A stretch of 64,000 nt of DNA, taken from assembly GCF_900115285.1 (NCBI RefSeq), contig NZ_FOYW01000001.1, forward strand, positions 1,957,272-2,021,271, given 5' to 3'. A program made the translations under genes and the position numbers. Under the pieces are notes generated by a model that had not been told where the DNA came from, made no database searches, and was given only the letters and a program-made list of their open reading frames with translations. Positions 26,856 to 35,971 of this stretch are shown here, piece after piece. Numbering within the stretch: the stretch's first letter is position 1; each line of letters begins with the position of its first letter. The stretch is from Marinobacter daqiaonensis (GTDB lineage Bacteria > Pseudomonadota > Gammaproteobacteria > Pseudomonadales > Oleiphilaceae).

Positions 26856-27926
26856 ATGGACCAACAGCGGAAACCGGAAATCTTCGACTATCGCTCGGTA
26901 CTCGGTGATCTCCGTGCACTGTCACCCAACGGGGTGTTCACGAATATCGACCTCGCCGGTCTGAGCCGCTGGCGGGTGGGCGGCCGGGCCGACTGCGTGG
27001 TTGCACCCAGGAGCCTGACGGAAATCCGGGAACTTATGGGCTACATCCACCGTCACGGGATTCCCTACGTTGTGCTGGGCTCGAGCTCCAACCTGATGTT
27101 TGCCGACCAGGGACTGCGCGCCCTCGGTGTGCATTTTGGCGCCGGCTTTGCGGACATGCGTATTTCCGGCAGCTCGGTCTGGAGCCAGAGCGGCGTATGG
27201 GTTCCGGAGTTCGCCCGAAGGCTCGCCCGGTCGGGGCTCGAGGGCGGCGAACACATCTGCGGGATTCCCGGCACTCTGGGCGGCCTGATCTACATGAATG
27301 GCGGCAGTCAACGCAAGGGTATCGGCGACAATATTGTGGAAGTCACAACCGTCACGCCAACCGGGAGCCTGAGGCGCTACGACCGGAAAGCCTGTGACTT
27401 CCGTTACCGTCGCTCGTGTTTCCAGTCCTCCCCGGAAATCATTGTGGAGGCTCGCTTCGAGTTCACCTACACCGGCCAGGTGGGGGCCATCCGTCGCAGC
27501 ATGCTCGAGATTCTCGGCCAGCGAAGGCGCAAGTTTCCGAGAAAACTCCCCAACTGCGGCTCTGTCTTCGTCAGTAATCCGGCCATGTATGAGGATTACG
27601 GCCCCCCCGGGGCGGTGATTGAACAATGCGGCCTGAAGGGCCTTCGCCGTGGCGGCGCCCAGGTCTCCAGCCTTCACGCCAACTTTATTGTGAACACAGG
27701 GAATGCGACCGCCAGTGATCTGCTCTACCTGATTGAAAAGATCAGGACAACGGTCCGACACCGCACAGGTTACGATATGCCATCCGAAGTTTTGTACGTT
27801 ACCCCTGAAGGCCGAATCGTTCAGGCCCACGAGCAGGCCCGCCAAATGTTCGGGGGATCACCGCCAGGGGATGAGGCGCAACCGCACCCGGACCCTGTTG
27901 GCACCGGGATGCCCAGACTGGTTTGA
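26856..27926 (+). CDS. murB: MurB-type UDP-enolpyruvylglucosamine reductase, probable paralogue
   Basis: FAD/NADPH enzyme that reduces the enolpyruvyl group to lactyl, giving a MurNAc nucleotide. 356 residues, coupled to the upstream murA-type gene. FAD-binding features: WRVGGRADCVVAPRS, VVLGSSSNLMFAD, GGEHICGIPGTLGGLIYMNGG. Catalytic Ser in LPNCGSVFVSNP; AQVSSLHANFIVNTGNATASDLLYLI follows; the Glu of MPSEVLYV fits the C-terminal catalytic acid. The short YRRSCFQ segment suggests the type II (Gram-positive-like) MurB class, whereas gammaproteobacterial housekeeping MurB is usually type I. This supports an accessory role. The last 35 residues are a proline-rich tail. Confidence 0.82.
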   Translation: MDQQRKPEIFDYRSVLGDLRALSPNGVFTNIDLAGLSRWRVGGRADCVVAPRSLTEIRELMGYIHRHGIPYVVLGSSSNLMFADQGLRALGVHFGAGFADMRISGSSVWSQSGVWVPEFARRLARSGLEGGEHICGIPGTLGGLIYMNGGSQRKGIGDNIVEVTTVTPTGSLRRYDRKACDFRYRRSCFQSSPEIIVEARFEFTYTGQVGAIRRSMLEILGQRRRKFPRKLPNCGSVFVSNPAMYEDYGPPGAVIEQCGLKGLRRGGAQVSSLHANFIVNTGNATASDLLYLIEKIRTTVRHRTGYDMPSEVLYVTPEGRIVQAHEQARQMFGGSPPGDEAQPHPDPVGTGMPRLV

Positions 27927-27973
27927 GACTTCGATCTCGCCGGCAGGAAACCGTCCTTGAAAGAGCCGTTGCC

Positions 27974-29179
27974 ATGAAAACCATCGTTTTCTTTCTTTCG
28001 TCCTACTCCACGATCAATACCGGTGTCGGCGGGCACTACCGCTCCCTGAAGGAAATCGCATCGATCCTTCAATCGGATTTCGATGTACGCATTTTCACTT
28101 TCGGAAACGTGCCGTCCCCTATCCTGCAGCAGCTCGACTGCTACCGGCATGTTGAGACAGGACCACTGGTTTCCCCGGGCACATGGCGCACCCTTCGCAA
28201 CCTCAGAAAGGAGCTGTCATTCGAGCCGGACAGGGAGGTGCTTTATGTCACGGTGGGTGACCTTATCTGTTACGTGCCCATCCTGTTATGCCTGGGGCTA
28301 GGCTCCGGGCCTGTCGCCCACCTGAAGCCCGGCGGACCGGTATTCCCCAGGAGTTATATGTTCAACGGTTTGCCGCTGATGGTCTTCCACCGGCAGGACT
28401 ACCGGCTATTCGAGGCCCATGACAGCAAGCGGCCCCTGGCGCTGGCGCCAGGCCGGGTCTCGCCGCCCCCCTATGACCGCGAGTACCTCAACCACGCCGT
28501 GCCGCGACTTATCGGGGCTCAGGAAGGTCAACTTCGACTGCTGACAATTTGCCGGATCGCGGAAGAGAAGGCGACCTCACTGTCGGTCATGTACGGGGCT
28601 CTGGAAAACCTGGAGGGCAGTCCTGTTTCCACTCACATCGGTGTGCTTCAGAGCAGGAGCGTGCTGCACCGGCTGGAGCAGCACCGGCTTGCGTTCAGTC
28701 ACGAGATTCTGGTGGACGATGACGTGGTGGACACAGCGGCCAGGGCGATCCACGCCTGCGATCTGTTTATCGGCCTGGGCCGGTCCGCAATGGAAGCCAT
28801 GGCCCTGGGGAAAATCGCTTTCGTGCCGGTCAGGGACAGGGAAGGGGCTCCCCGCCTGGTAGCGGTAACCCGCCAGAACTGGCGCATCTTCCAGCATCAC
28901 AATTTTACCGACCGAACCCCGATGGACGAACTGGAAGCGACCGGAGAGCCCCTGTTCATCGAGGACGTGGTCGGTGACTTCGATCACCACCAGCATCTGG
29001 GGCAGGAAGGCCAGGACATCTTCCGGGAGCACCTGTCCATCGAAACATCGGCGTCCGCCTGGCGCCAGTTCTACGACGATGCCACGGGTTTCAGGGTCTC
29101 ACGGCTAAGGGATCTTTTTCGGGTGTGCTACTTCGTGGCAATGGCCCTCAAACGCCAGCTGAAACCGATCAAGCGCTGA
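27974..29179 (+). CDS. GT4-like (GT-B fold) glycosyltransferase
   Basis: 401 residues from ATG 27974, 47 nt after the murB-type gene; the ribosome-binding site is weak. The N-terminus MKTIVFFLSSYSTINTGVGGHYRSLKEIA is the first Rossmann strand and glycine loop of GT-B enzymes. The second half has RLLTICRIAEEKATSLSVMYGAL and CDLFIGLGRSAMEAMALGKIAFVPV, the donor-binding EAMA..K region. No transmembrane helix, so probably a peripheral membrane enzyme using a nucleotide sugar. Context suggests it uses or modifies a MurNAc-type product of its neighbours; the acceptor is unknown. Confidence 0.75.
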   Translation: MKTIVFFLSSYSTINTGVGGHYRSLKEIASILQSDFDVRIFTFGNVPSPILQQLDCYRHVETGPLVSPGTWRTLRNLRKELSFEPDREVLYVTVGDLICYVPILLCLGLGSGPVAHLKPGGPVFPRSYMFNGLPLMVFHRQDYRLFEAHDSKRPLALAPGRVSPPPYDREYLNHAVPRLIGAQEGQLRLLTICRIAEEKATSLSVMYGALENLEGSPVSTHIGVLQSRSVLHRLEQHRLAFSHEILVDDDVVDTAARAIHACDLFIGLGRSAMEAMALGKIAFVPVRDREGAPRLVAVTRQNWRIFQHHNFTDRTPMDELEATGEPLFIEDVVGDFDHHQHLGQEGQDIFREHLSIETSASAWRQFYDDATGFRVSRLRDLFRVCYFVAMALKRQLKPIKR

Positions 29180-29251
29180 ACCGGTCCAGGGCCAGTGTTA
29201 TTCAGCCTACCTTCGAATGATCCGCATACAATTTTGTGCAGTACCTACTAC

Positions 29252-29257
29252 TATAAT
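29252..29257 (+). promoter_or_regulatory. Candidate -10 element for the mltF gene
   Basis: A consensus TATAAT lies 37 nt before the proposed TTG start at 29289. A transcript from here would begin near 29264, after the ATG at 29262, which argues against the longer reading frames. No clear -35 hexamer is visible. Confidence 0.45.
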
Positions 29258-29288
29258 AGACATGTCCCACTACAAATCAGGAGATGGC

Positions 29289-30659
29289 TTGGCTTACCCG
29301 ACAGTCCTCAAACGACTCCTGGTCGCCGGGATCACGGCAACCCTGGCCGGCTGTGGAGACGCCAAAGAGCCCGAGTTGGTGGTGATGGAGTCGCCGTTCG
29401 AAACCGGCGTGCTGAAAGTCGCCACCCGCAACGGCTCGACCACCTACTACCTCGACCGCCATGAAAATTCGGCCGGACCCGAGTACTCCCTGGTGTCGGA
29501 CTACGCCGAAGCCCGGGGGTGGGAGGTGGAGTGGACCATGCTGGAGTCCACAGCCGATGTGCTGAAGGCGCTCAAGTCCGGCACCACACACCTGGCAGCA
29601 GCGGGACTGACCCACCTGGACTCCCGGGATGAACAGTTTGTCCGGGGCCCGGCCCATACCGAGATCGTCGAGCAACTGGTGTGCCACCGGGATCACCGAC
29701 CCCTGCCCCGCACCGCGGAGGAGCTCCCCGGCACGGAAATCGTTGTCACCGCCGGCGCCAGCTACGTGGAAACCCTGGACGGCCTCGCGCAGGTCCATCC
29801 CGGCGTTGAGTTCACTGAAGACAGCGAGCGGACCACCGAAGTGCTGCTCTCGGAAGTTGCGGAGCAGGCCATTGGCTGCACGGTAGCCGATTCCAATATT
29901 GTCCAGGTGATGCGCCGCCACTTCCCACACCTTGAAATCGCGATGAACCTGACCGGGGGTAACAACCTGGGCTGGTACCTACCCGCCGGGTCGGAAGACC
30001 TGGCTGGCGATGCGAGGAGGTGGATGAGCAGCATTGAGGGTGACGAAGCCATTGGCCTCATGGAAAATCGCTATTATGCGTACATTGGCGACTTCGACTT
30101 TGTTGACCTGCGGGCACTGAACCGTCGGATCGAGGACCGGCTCCCCCGGTTCATCGCCGAGTTCGAGAAAGCCGAAGCGGAAACCGGCGTACCGGCGGAC
30201 CTGCTGGCCGCCCTTGCCTATCAGGAATCCCACTGGGACCCGAACGCTGTCTCGCCTACGGGCGTTCGCGGCATCATGATGCTCACCCTGCCCACAGCCA
30301 AGTCACTGGACGTGACCAACCGGCTGGACCCCCGCCAGGCCATCGATGGAGGCGCCCGGTATCTTGCGGACCGGCACCGCAGGCTTCCGGACACCATCCC
30401 GGAACCAGACAGGACCTTCCTGGCCCTGGCCAGCTACAATATCGGCCGTGGCCACCTGCTGGATGCGCGAAGCCTCGCCCGCAAACTCGGCAAAAATCCG
30501 GACTCCTGGGCAGAGATGAGAACCGTGCTTCCCCTCAAGGCCGACAAACGCTACTACCCCAACACACGCTACGGCTACGCCCGAGGCTACGAGCCGGTGC
30601 ATTATGTGCAGCGCATCCGCAACTATCGCGATGTGATCCGGCCGGCATTCAGTCAGTGA
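29289..30659 (+). CDS. mltF: MltF-type membrane-bound lytic murein transglycosylase (lipoprotein)
   Basis: Cleaves peptidoglycan glycan strands with 1,6-anhydro-MurNAc formation. 456 residues from TTG 29289, chosen because AGGAG sits 5 nt upstream and it yields a compact lipoprotein signal (KRLLVAGITATLAGC, lipobox Cys near residue 22); ATGs at 29217 and 29262 only add a non-signal extension. An SBP_bac_3-like regulatory domain spans about 35-270 (GVLKVATRNGSTTYY...LAAAGLTHL). The SLT domain from about 300 has the catalytic Glu in AYQESHWDPNAVSPTGVRGIMML and ASYNIGRGHLLDAR. It follows the murA/murB/glycosyltransferase genes, probably from its own promoter. Confidence 0.88.
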   Translation: MAYPTVLKRLLVAGITATLAGCGDAKEPELVVMESPFETGVLKVATRNGSTTYYLDRHENSAGPEYSLVSDYAEARGWEVEWTMLESTADVLKALKSGTTHLAAAGLTHLDSRDEQFVRGPAHTEIVEQLVCHRDHRPLPRTAEELPGTEIVVTAGASYVETLDGLAQVHPGVEFTEDSERTTEVLLSEVAEQAIGCTVADSNIVQVMRRHFPHLEIAMNLTGGNNLGWYLPAGSEDLAGDARRWMSSIEGDEAIGLMENRYYAYIGDFDFVDLRALNRRIEDRLPRFIAEFEKAEAETGVPADLLAALAYQESHWDPNAVSPTGVRGIMMLTLPTAKSLDVTNRLDPRQAIDGGARYLADRHRRLPDTIPEPDRTFLALASYNIGRGHLLDARSLARKLGKNPDSWAEMRTVLPLKADKRYYPNTRYGYARGYEPVHYVQRIRNYRDVIRPAFSQ

Positions 30660-30824
30660 AAGCAGGACCACAACAGCAATTCGCTGACTGCGGCTGAACA
30701 TGGGGCAAGACTCATTCCGACGTTATCTTGGCATTGCCCGCCAAACCTTCTATTGTGCTCTGGTTTCTGTATTTCCCTCACTTTTCGGCCGGGCGCCGAA
30801 ACGACAATAAAAAAAGGAGAGATC

Positions 30825-31586
30825 ATGGACGTAGCAAATCGCATCGTAGTGGTGACCGGCGCGGCCGGTGGAATCGGCAGGGCCCTGGCAATCCGCTTCG
30901 CCCAGGCCGGCGCGAAAAAGGTCATCTGTGCCGACCTGGATGGCGAAGGGGCCGAAGCAACGGCAGCTGAAATCAATGGCATCGGCCGCAAGGTCAATGT
31001 CGCCAATGAAGATGAGATCAGGAGCCTGATCGACGATATCGAAGCCAGCGAAGGCCCCATCGACCTGTTCTGTTCCAACGCCGGCATCATGGAGCCGGGC
31101 GGCCCCGAGGCCTCCAACGAGGCATGGCAGCGTATCTGGGACATCAACGTCATGGCCCACGTTTACGCCGCACGGCACCTGGCACCGGTCATGATCCAGC
31201 GCGGCGGTGGCTACTTCCTCAACACCGCTTCCGCCGCAGGCCTGCTTTCCCAGGTGGGCTCCGCGCCCTATTCCGTCACCAAGCATGCTGCCGTCGCCCT
31301 CGCGGAGTGGCTGGCGTTCACCTATGCGGACGATGGCATCAAGGTGTCGGTGCTATGCCCCCAGGCGGTCCGTTCCGCCATGACCCGGGGCCATGAGGAC
31401 GGTGTGGCGAGTGTCGACGGCATGCTGGAGCCGGAACCCGTGGCCGATGCCTGCCTCAAGGCTATCGAAGAGGAAACCTTCCTGGTACTGCCTCACCCCA
31501 ATGTCCTCCAGTACTTCCGCAACAAGGCGGAAAACTATGATCGCTGGATCGGCGGCATGAAGAAACTGAACCGCATCTATAAGTGA
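30825..31586 (+). CDS. Short-chain dehydrogenase/reductase
   Basis: 253 residues from ATG 30825, preceded by AAAAAGGAGAG. Classical SDR: cofactor loop TGAAGGIGRALA, acidic residue after strand two (CADLDGEG, suggesting NAD preference), CSNAGIM, catalytic Ser in NTASAAG and YSVTK. A C-terminal ENYDRWIGGMKKLNRIYK tail is present. Substrate not evident. A hairpin follows the stop codon and the next gene is about 170 nt away. Confidence 0.87.
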   Translation: MDVANRIVVVTGAAGGIGRALAIRFAQAGAKKVICADLDGEGAEATAAEINGIGRKVNVANEDEIRSLIDDIEASEGPIDLFCSNAGIMEPGGPEASNEAWQRIWDINVMAHVYAARHLAPVMIQRGGGYFLNTASAAGLLSQVGSAPYSVTKHAAVALAEWLAFTYADDGIKVSVLCPQAVRSAMTRGHEDGVASVDGMLEPEPVADACLKAIEEETFLVLPHPNVLQYFRNKAENYDRWIGGMKKLNRIYK

Positions 31587-31594
31587 GCCGCAGT

Positions 31595-31620
31595 GGAGCC
31601 CGGAATCGATCCCGGGCTCC
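31595..31620 (+). terminator. Hairpin after the SDR gene
   Basis: Perfect 9-bp arms GGAGCCCGG/CCGGGCTCC with an 8-nt loop, 8 nt beyond the stop codon. No T-run follows, so it may be a weak terminator or an mRNA 3'-end stabiliser. Confidence 0.4.
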
Positions 31621-31759
31621 GGCCACCCCACGCCCGTTCTTCGCGACTTCTCCCGGCAAAGGCCACCCTGGGCCCGATACTGCCCTGTCAGTACTGGCGT
31701 AAGACGCATCATCCCGCTAGCCTTGTGAATCATTTCCCGTGTTTATTCAGGAGTGGCTC

Positions 31760-32458
31760 ATGGCTTCGCAGTGGATCGACATTCCCAGTAACGACGGCAA
31801 AAGTTTCAATGGTTACCTTGCGCTGCCACCCGCTGGCAAAGGGCCCGGGCTGGTGCTTGTCCAGGAAATCTGGGGGGTCAACCGCCACATCCGTGCCGTG
31901 GCCGAGCAGTACGCCCTGGATGGTTATGTGGTGCTGGCGCCGGATGTGTTCTGGCGACAGGAGAAGCGGATTGATCTGGACTATAACGAGGCAGACTCGG
32001 CCAAGGCCTTCGCTCTTGTGAAGGCGGCGGACGCCGCGCAATGCGGCGACGACGTTGCCGCTGCGGTGGATCACCTCAGGGGCCTGTCCGAATCCAATGG
32101 CAGGGTCGCCGTCATGGGTTTCTGCTTCGGCGGCCAGCTGGCCTATCGCGCCGCCGCCACCGGCAAGCCTGACACCGCTGTCAGTTATTACGGCGGTGGC
32201 ATCCACAACCACCTGGACCTCGCCAAAGAGATCCATCAGCCCATCCTGTTTCACTTCGCGGGGGAGGACGGCATGATCCCACCGGAAGCGGTGAACCGGA
32301 TACGCGACACCTTCGCCGATCACAGTCGCGCACTGGTGTTCGAGTACCCCGGTGTGGACCACGGCTTCAACTGCTGGGGGCGGTCGGCGTACAATCAACA
32401 CGCCGCCGCGCTGGCCCATGGCCGCACCCTCCAGTTCCTGGCGGAAAACCTCAACTAG
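31760..32458 (+). CDS. Dienelactone hydrolase family protein
   Basis: Alpha/beta hydrolase of 232 residues from ATG 31760 (AGGAG, 7-nt gap). The catalytic triad is recognisable: Cys nucleophile in GFCFGG, Asp in AGEDGMIPP and His in GVDHGFNCWG. The N-terminal GLVLVQEIWGVN region carries the family Glu that primes the Cys. The usual reaction is hydrolysis of dienelactone in chloroaromatic breakdown, but many homologues act on other esters; no aromatic pathway surrounds it. The next gene, an SDR, starts 31 nt on and is likely co-transcribed. Confidence 0.88.
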   Translation: MASQWIDIPSNDGKSFNGYLALPPAGKGPGLVLVQEIWGVNRHIRAVAEQYALDGYVVLAPDVFWRQEKRIDLDYNEADSAKAFALVKAADAAQCGDDVAAAVDHLRGLSESNGRVAVMGFCFGGQLAYRAAATGKPDTAVSYYGGGIHNHLDLAKEIHQPILFHFAGEDGMIPPEAVNRIRDTFADHSRALVFEYPGVDHGFNCWGRSAYNQHAAALAHGRTLQFLAENLN

Positions 32459-32489
32459 GACCGGCTATTACAAGCTCCCGGGAGGAGTC

Positions 32490-33236
32490 ATGCGGAAGAA
32501 CATCCTGATCACCGGAGCCAGCTCCGGCCTCGGCGAGGGTATGGCACGGGCCTTCGCCGCGAAAGGCTGCAGTCTCGCCCTCTGTGCCCGCAGCACGGAA
32601 AAGCTCGCCCGGCTGCAAAGCGAGTTGCTGGCCAACTATCCCAACATCCGGGTGTTCGTCCGGTCGCTGGACGTGTGCGAGTACGATGACGTATTCGAGG
32701 TTTTTCGCGGTTTCCGGGATGACCTCGGCTCGCTGGACAGGGTGATCGTCAACGCGGGCATGGGCAGCAGGTCCGCCATCGGCAGCGGTGACTTCCCCTC
32801 CAACCGGAAAACGGTCGAAACCAACTTCGTGGCGGCCCTGGCCCAGTGCGAGGCGGCAATGGAGATACTGAAGGACCAGAACGAAGGCCACCTGGTGCTG
32901 ATGTCATCCGTCAGCGCGGTGCGGGGATTCAGGGGATCCATCAATGTCTATGCCGCCACCAAGGCAGCGGTTGCCTCCCTGGCGGAGGGGCTGCAGCTGG
33001 ACACACTGGGATCGCCGATACGGGTGAGCTGCATTCTGCCCGGGTACATTCTTACGGACATCAACCGCGACGTGGAGAACGCTCCCTTCCGGGTTGACCT
33101 GGAAACCGGCGTACAGGCGCTGGTGAAGGCCATCGAGAAAGAGAAGAGGCGCGCCTACGTGCCATCCTGGCCCTGGACACCCCTCAGTCATGTGCTCAGG
33201 GCCCTTCCCTTTCGCCTTTACGCGCGGGCCATGTGA
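32490..33236 (+). CDS. Short-chain dehydrogenase/reductase
   Basis: 248 residues from ATG 32490 with GGAGGAG just upstream. SDR motifs: TGASSGLGEGMA, LCARSTEKL (a basic residue after strand two, suggesting NADPH), VNAGMG, SSVSAVRG and YAATK. The C-terminal segment VPSWPWTPLSHVLRALPFRLYARAM is hydrophobic and may associate with membrane, as in SDRs acting on lipids. Probably in an operon with the hydrolase. Confidence 0.87.
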   Translation: MRKNILITGASSGLGEGMARAFAAKGCSLALCARSTEKLARLQSELLANYPNIRVFVRSLDVCEYDDVFEVFRGFRDDLGSLDRVIVNAGMGSRSAIGSGDFPSNRKTVETNFVAALAQCEAAMEILKDQNEGHLVLMSSVSAVRGFRGSINVYAATKAAVASLAEGLQLDTLGSPIRVSCILPGYILTDINRDVENAPFRVDLETGVQALVKAIEKEKRRAYVPSWPWTPLSHVLRALPFRLYARAM

Positions 33237-33337
33237 ACAGGGACTGGCGCCGCTCGGGGGTAAAAAAGGTAGAATGCTCTCTTTCAGGAGATCCGACGTA
33301 CATTTCCGGATCTGGTCACCAACGTGAGAGAGGCACC

Positions 33338-34069
33338 ATGAACGAGGTTATCGAGTTACTCCAGTCCCATCGCTCAATCCGCAAGTTCACCGACCAGAAG
33401 ATCCCCCGGGACCTCTTCCTGGAGCTGATCCGTGCCGGCCAGAGCGCGGCCACCTCCAACCATGTACAGGCCTACTCCATCATCCACGTCAGGAACCAGG
33501 CCAACCGGGAGAAGATCGCCGAGCTGGCTGGTGGCCAGAAGTACATCGCCGACTGCTCCGACTTCCTGGTGTTCTGCGGCGATATGAAACGTCCCACGGA
33601 TTCCGCTGAACGGGCCGGGGCCGATGTGATCCGGGGCATGACCGAGCAGTTCCTGGTGGCCAGCGTGGATACCGCCCTGATGGCCCAGAACGTGGTGATT
33701 GCGGCGGAGTCCGCAGGCCTGGGCATATGCTACATCGGTGGTATCCGCAACAATCCGGCCGAGATCAGCGAGTTGCTGAAACTGCCGGAGCACGTGTTCC
33801 CGGTATTCGGCCTGTGCCTCGGTTATCCGGATCAGGACCCGAACGTGAAACCCCGCCTGCCGGTGGAGAGCATTCTCAAGGAGGATTACTACCGCGAGGA
33901 CGAGGCCATGGTGGACGGCTTCGACGAAACCATGCGCGACTACTACGGTCAGCGTACCGGCGGCACCAAGGACACCAACTGGTCGAAACAGCTGAGCCCG
34001 CTGTTCAACGCCAAACTGCGGCCCCATATGCGGGAATTCCTGGTCAAGCGTGGCTTTGAGCTGAAATAG
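33338..34069 (+). CDS. NfsA-like FMN nitroreductase
   Basis: 243 residues from ATG 33338. NfsA/flavin-reductase features: LLQSHRSIRKFTDQKIPRD at the N-terminus (FMN contacts), AGQSAATSNHVQAYS, SAGLGICYIGGIRNNPAEI in the middle and the long C-terminal part LCLGYPDQDPNVKPRLP. These enzymes reduce nitro compounds, quinones or flavins with NADPH. Length and motifs are normal. It converges on an acyl-CoA ligase gene across a strong hairpin. Confidence 0.88.
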   Translation: MNEVIELLQSHRSIRKFTDQKIPRDLFLELIRAGQSAATSNHVQAYSIIHVRNQANREKIAELAGGQKYIADCSDFLVFCGDMKRPTDSAERAGADVIRGMTEQFLVASVDTALMAQNVVIAAESAGLGICYIGGIRNNPAEISELLKLPEHVFPVFGLCLGYPDQDPNVKPRLPVESILKEDYYREDEAMVDGFDETMRDYYGQRTGGTKDTNWSKQLSPLFNAKLRPHMREFLVKRGFELK

Positions 34070-34073
34070 AACG

Positions 34074-34103
34074 AAAAAAGCCGTCAGTACAGTACTGACG
34101 GCT
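34074..34103 (-). terminator. Terminator between nitroreductase and acyl-CoA ligase genes
   Basis: A perfect palindrome (arms AGCCGTCAGTAC, 34079-34103) is followed on the minus strand by a T-run (34079-34074). It ends the minus-strand ligase gene well. On the plus strand only a weak T-rich sequence follows, so termination of the nitroreductase may be partial. Confidence 0.75.
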
Positions 34104-34165
34104 CTTGATATAACTGCCGGGCTTGCGGGCGCACCGCCAGCCTGCTGGCTGACGGTGCCGGAGCG

Positions 34166-35800
34166 TTATTCCGTAGGCAGCTTGTAGCCCTTGAAGTCCT
34201 CCCGCAGCTTGGCCTTCTGGAGCTTACCGGTGGCACCGTGAGGCAGCTCTTCCACGAACACCACGTCGTCCGGCAGCCACCACTTGGCAACCCGTTCCTC
34301 CAGGAACTTCAGGACGTCTTCCTTGGTCACCTTGGAATCCGGCTCACGCACGGCCACCAGCAACGGACGCTCCTGCCACTTCTCGTGACGCACGCCGATC
34401 ACCGCGGCTTCCGCCAGCTCCGGATGGGCGACGGCTTCGTTTTCCAGATCGATGGAGCTGATCCACTCGCCGCCGGATTTGATCACGTCTTTCACCCGGT
34501 CAACGATTTCCATGAAACCATCCGGGGAGATCACCGACACATCACCGGTGCGGAACCAGCCATCGTCGTCGAATGCATTGGCGCTGGCTTCCGGGTTCTC
34601 ATAGTAACCGTTGATAACCCCGTTCCCCCGCACCAGCAGCTCACCCTGGGACTCACCGTCATGGGGCAGCTCATTGCCTTCGGCGTCAACGATCTTCATC
34701 TCCACGCCGAACATCAGCCGGCCCTGGGTGCCCCGCAGCCGCAGTTCCTCCTCCCAGTCTCCGCCACGCTGGCTCGGCCGCGGTGTTGCCACCGTGCCCA
34801 GCGGGCTCATTTCGGTCATGCCCCAGCCCTGGATAGCCTCGACGTTGTAGGTCTTCTTGAACTCCTCAATCATCGACTTGGGCAGTGCCGAGCCACCGAT
34901 CAGGGTGCGCTTGAGGCTGCTGAACTTCTTGCCAGCCTTGCGCATGTAACCAAGCAGGCCCAGCCAGACCGTGGGCACGCCCCAGGCGTCGGTTACTTTT
35001 TCGTCTTCAATCAGGTTATGGAGACTCTCGCCGTCCAGCGCCGGTCCCGGGAATACCATTTTTACCCCAGCGATCAGGCCAAAGTAGGGCGAACCCCAGG
35101 CATTGACGTGGAACATGGGCACCACCGGCAGAATGGTGGAGTTCTCGTCGATGGGCACGCCGGAAATGGTCAGTACGAACAGGGCATGCAGGACGTTGGA
35201 ACGATGACTGTAAAGAACGCCTTTGGGGTTGCCGGTTGTGCCAGAGGTGTAGCACAGGGAGGAGGCGGTATTCTCATCGAATTCCGGCCACTCGAACTGG
35301 TCCGACTCATCCTTGATCAGGGTTTCATAGCAGTAGACCCGGGGCAGGCTGGTCTCCGGCATGTGCTCTTCATCGGTCATGACCACGAAGCCTTCCACGT
35401 CCGGAAAATGCTCGTACAGCTTCTCCAGCAGCGGCAGGAAAGTCAGGTCCACAAAAATGAACTTGTCCTGGGCGTGGTTGACGATGTAGATCAGCTGGTC
35501 CGCCGGCAGGCGCGGGTTCATGGTGTGACAGATGGCACCCATACCGGAGCTGGCGTAATACACTTCCAGGTGACGGTAGTTGTTCCAGGCAATGGTACCA
35601 ATGCGGTCTTCCTCGGAGGCGCCCAGTTTCTTCAGGGCATTGGCGAGCTTGCGGGTGCGCTGGGCCATTTCCGGGTAGGTGTAGCGATGAATGCCGCCCT
35701 CAGTGGTGCGGGAGACGATCTCCTGATCGGGGTAGTTCCCGGCTGCGAACTCCAGGATCTGGGATATGAGCAGGGGCCGGTGCATCATCAGGCCTTGCAT
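34166..35800 (-). CDS. Acyl-CoA ligase (AlkK-like, medium/long-chain fatty acid)
   Basis: ATP-dependent fatty-acid:CoA ligase of the ANL superfamily, 544 residues. Motifs: [18 protein letters not shown] (A3), GWGMTEMSP (A5), [34 protein letters not shown] (A7-A8) and the C-terminal lysine motif [16 protein letters not shown]. The pattern fits the AlkK/fatty-acyl-CoA synthetase branch. Upstream on the same strand are an HDAC-type deacetylase and a GNAT acetyltransferase; the A10 lysine is the residue that protein acetyltransferases modify in related ligases. Confidence 0.9.
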   Translation of the reverse strand: MQGLMMHRPLLISQILEFAAGNYPDQEIVSRTTEGGIHRYTYPEMAQRTRKLANALKKLGASEEDRIGTIAWNNYRHLEVYYASSGMGAICHTMNPRLPADQLIYIVNHAQDKFIFVDLTFLPLLEKLYEHFPDVEGFVVMTDEEHMPETSLPRVYCYETLIKDESDQFEWPEFDENTASSLCYTSGTTGNPKGVLYSHRSNVLHALFVLTISGVPIDENSTILPVVPMFHVNAWGSPYFGLIAGVKMVFPGPALDGESLHNLIEDEKVTDAWGVPTVWLGLLGYMRKAGKKFSSLKRTLIGGSALPKSMIEEFKKTYNVEAIQGWGMTEMSPLGTVATPRPSQRGGDWEEELRLRGTQGRLMFGVEMKIVDAEGNELPHDGESQGELLVRGNGVINGYYENPEASANAFDDDGWFRTGDVSVISPDGFMEIVDRVKDVIKSGGEWISSIDLENEAVAHPELAEAAVIGVRHEKWQERPLLVAVREPDSKVTKEDVLKFLEERVAKWWLPDDVVFVEELPHGATGKLQKAKLREDFKGYKLPTE

Positions 35801-35971
35801 GGGCTTTCTCCTTTATTTTTATCTAACGGTAATGAATTGGGGGGACAAGTGCCTCCGGGAGACACCGGGTGCCCGGTTTCCTGTTTTCGGGTAGGGATAC
35901 GATATAGCGCCGGATTGGATCGTGGCAACCCGGATGGTTGTTTTTCTTATGCGGGGGGCACTGACCGTTGA

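Noticed and set aside
34238..35971. 577-codon open frame antisense to the acyl-CoA ligase gene
   Set aside because: Mirror-frame effect of GC-rich codon use; composition (H, Q and G rich) is not protein-like and the ligase frame has all family motifs.
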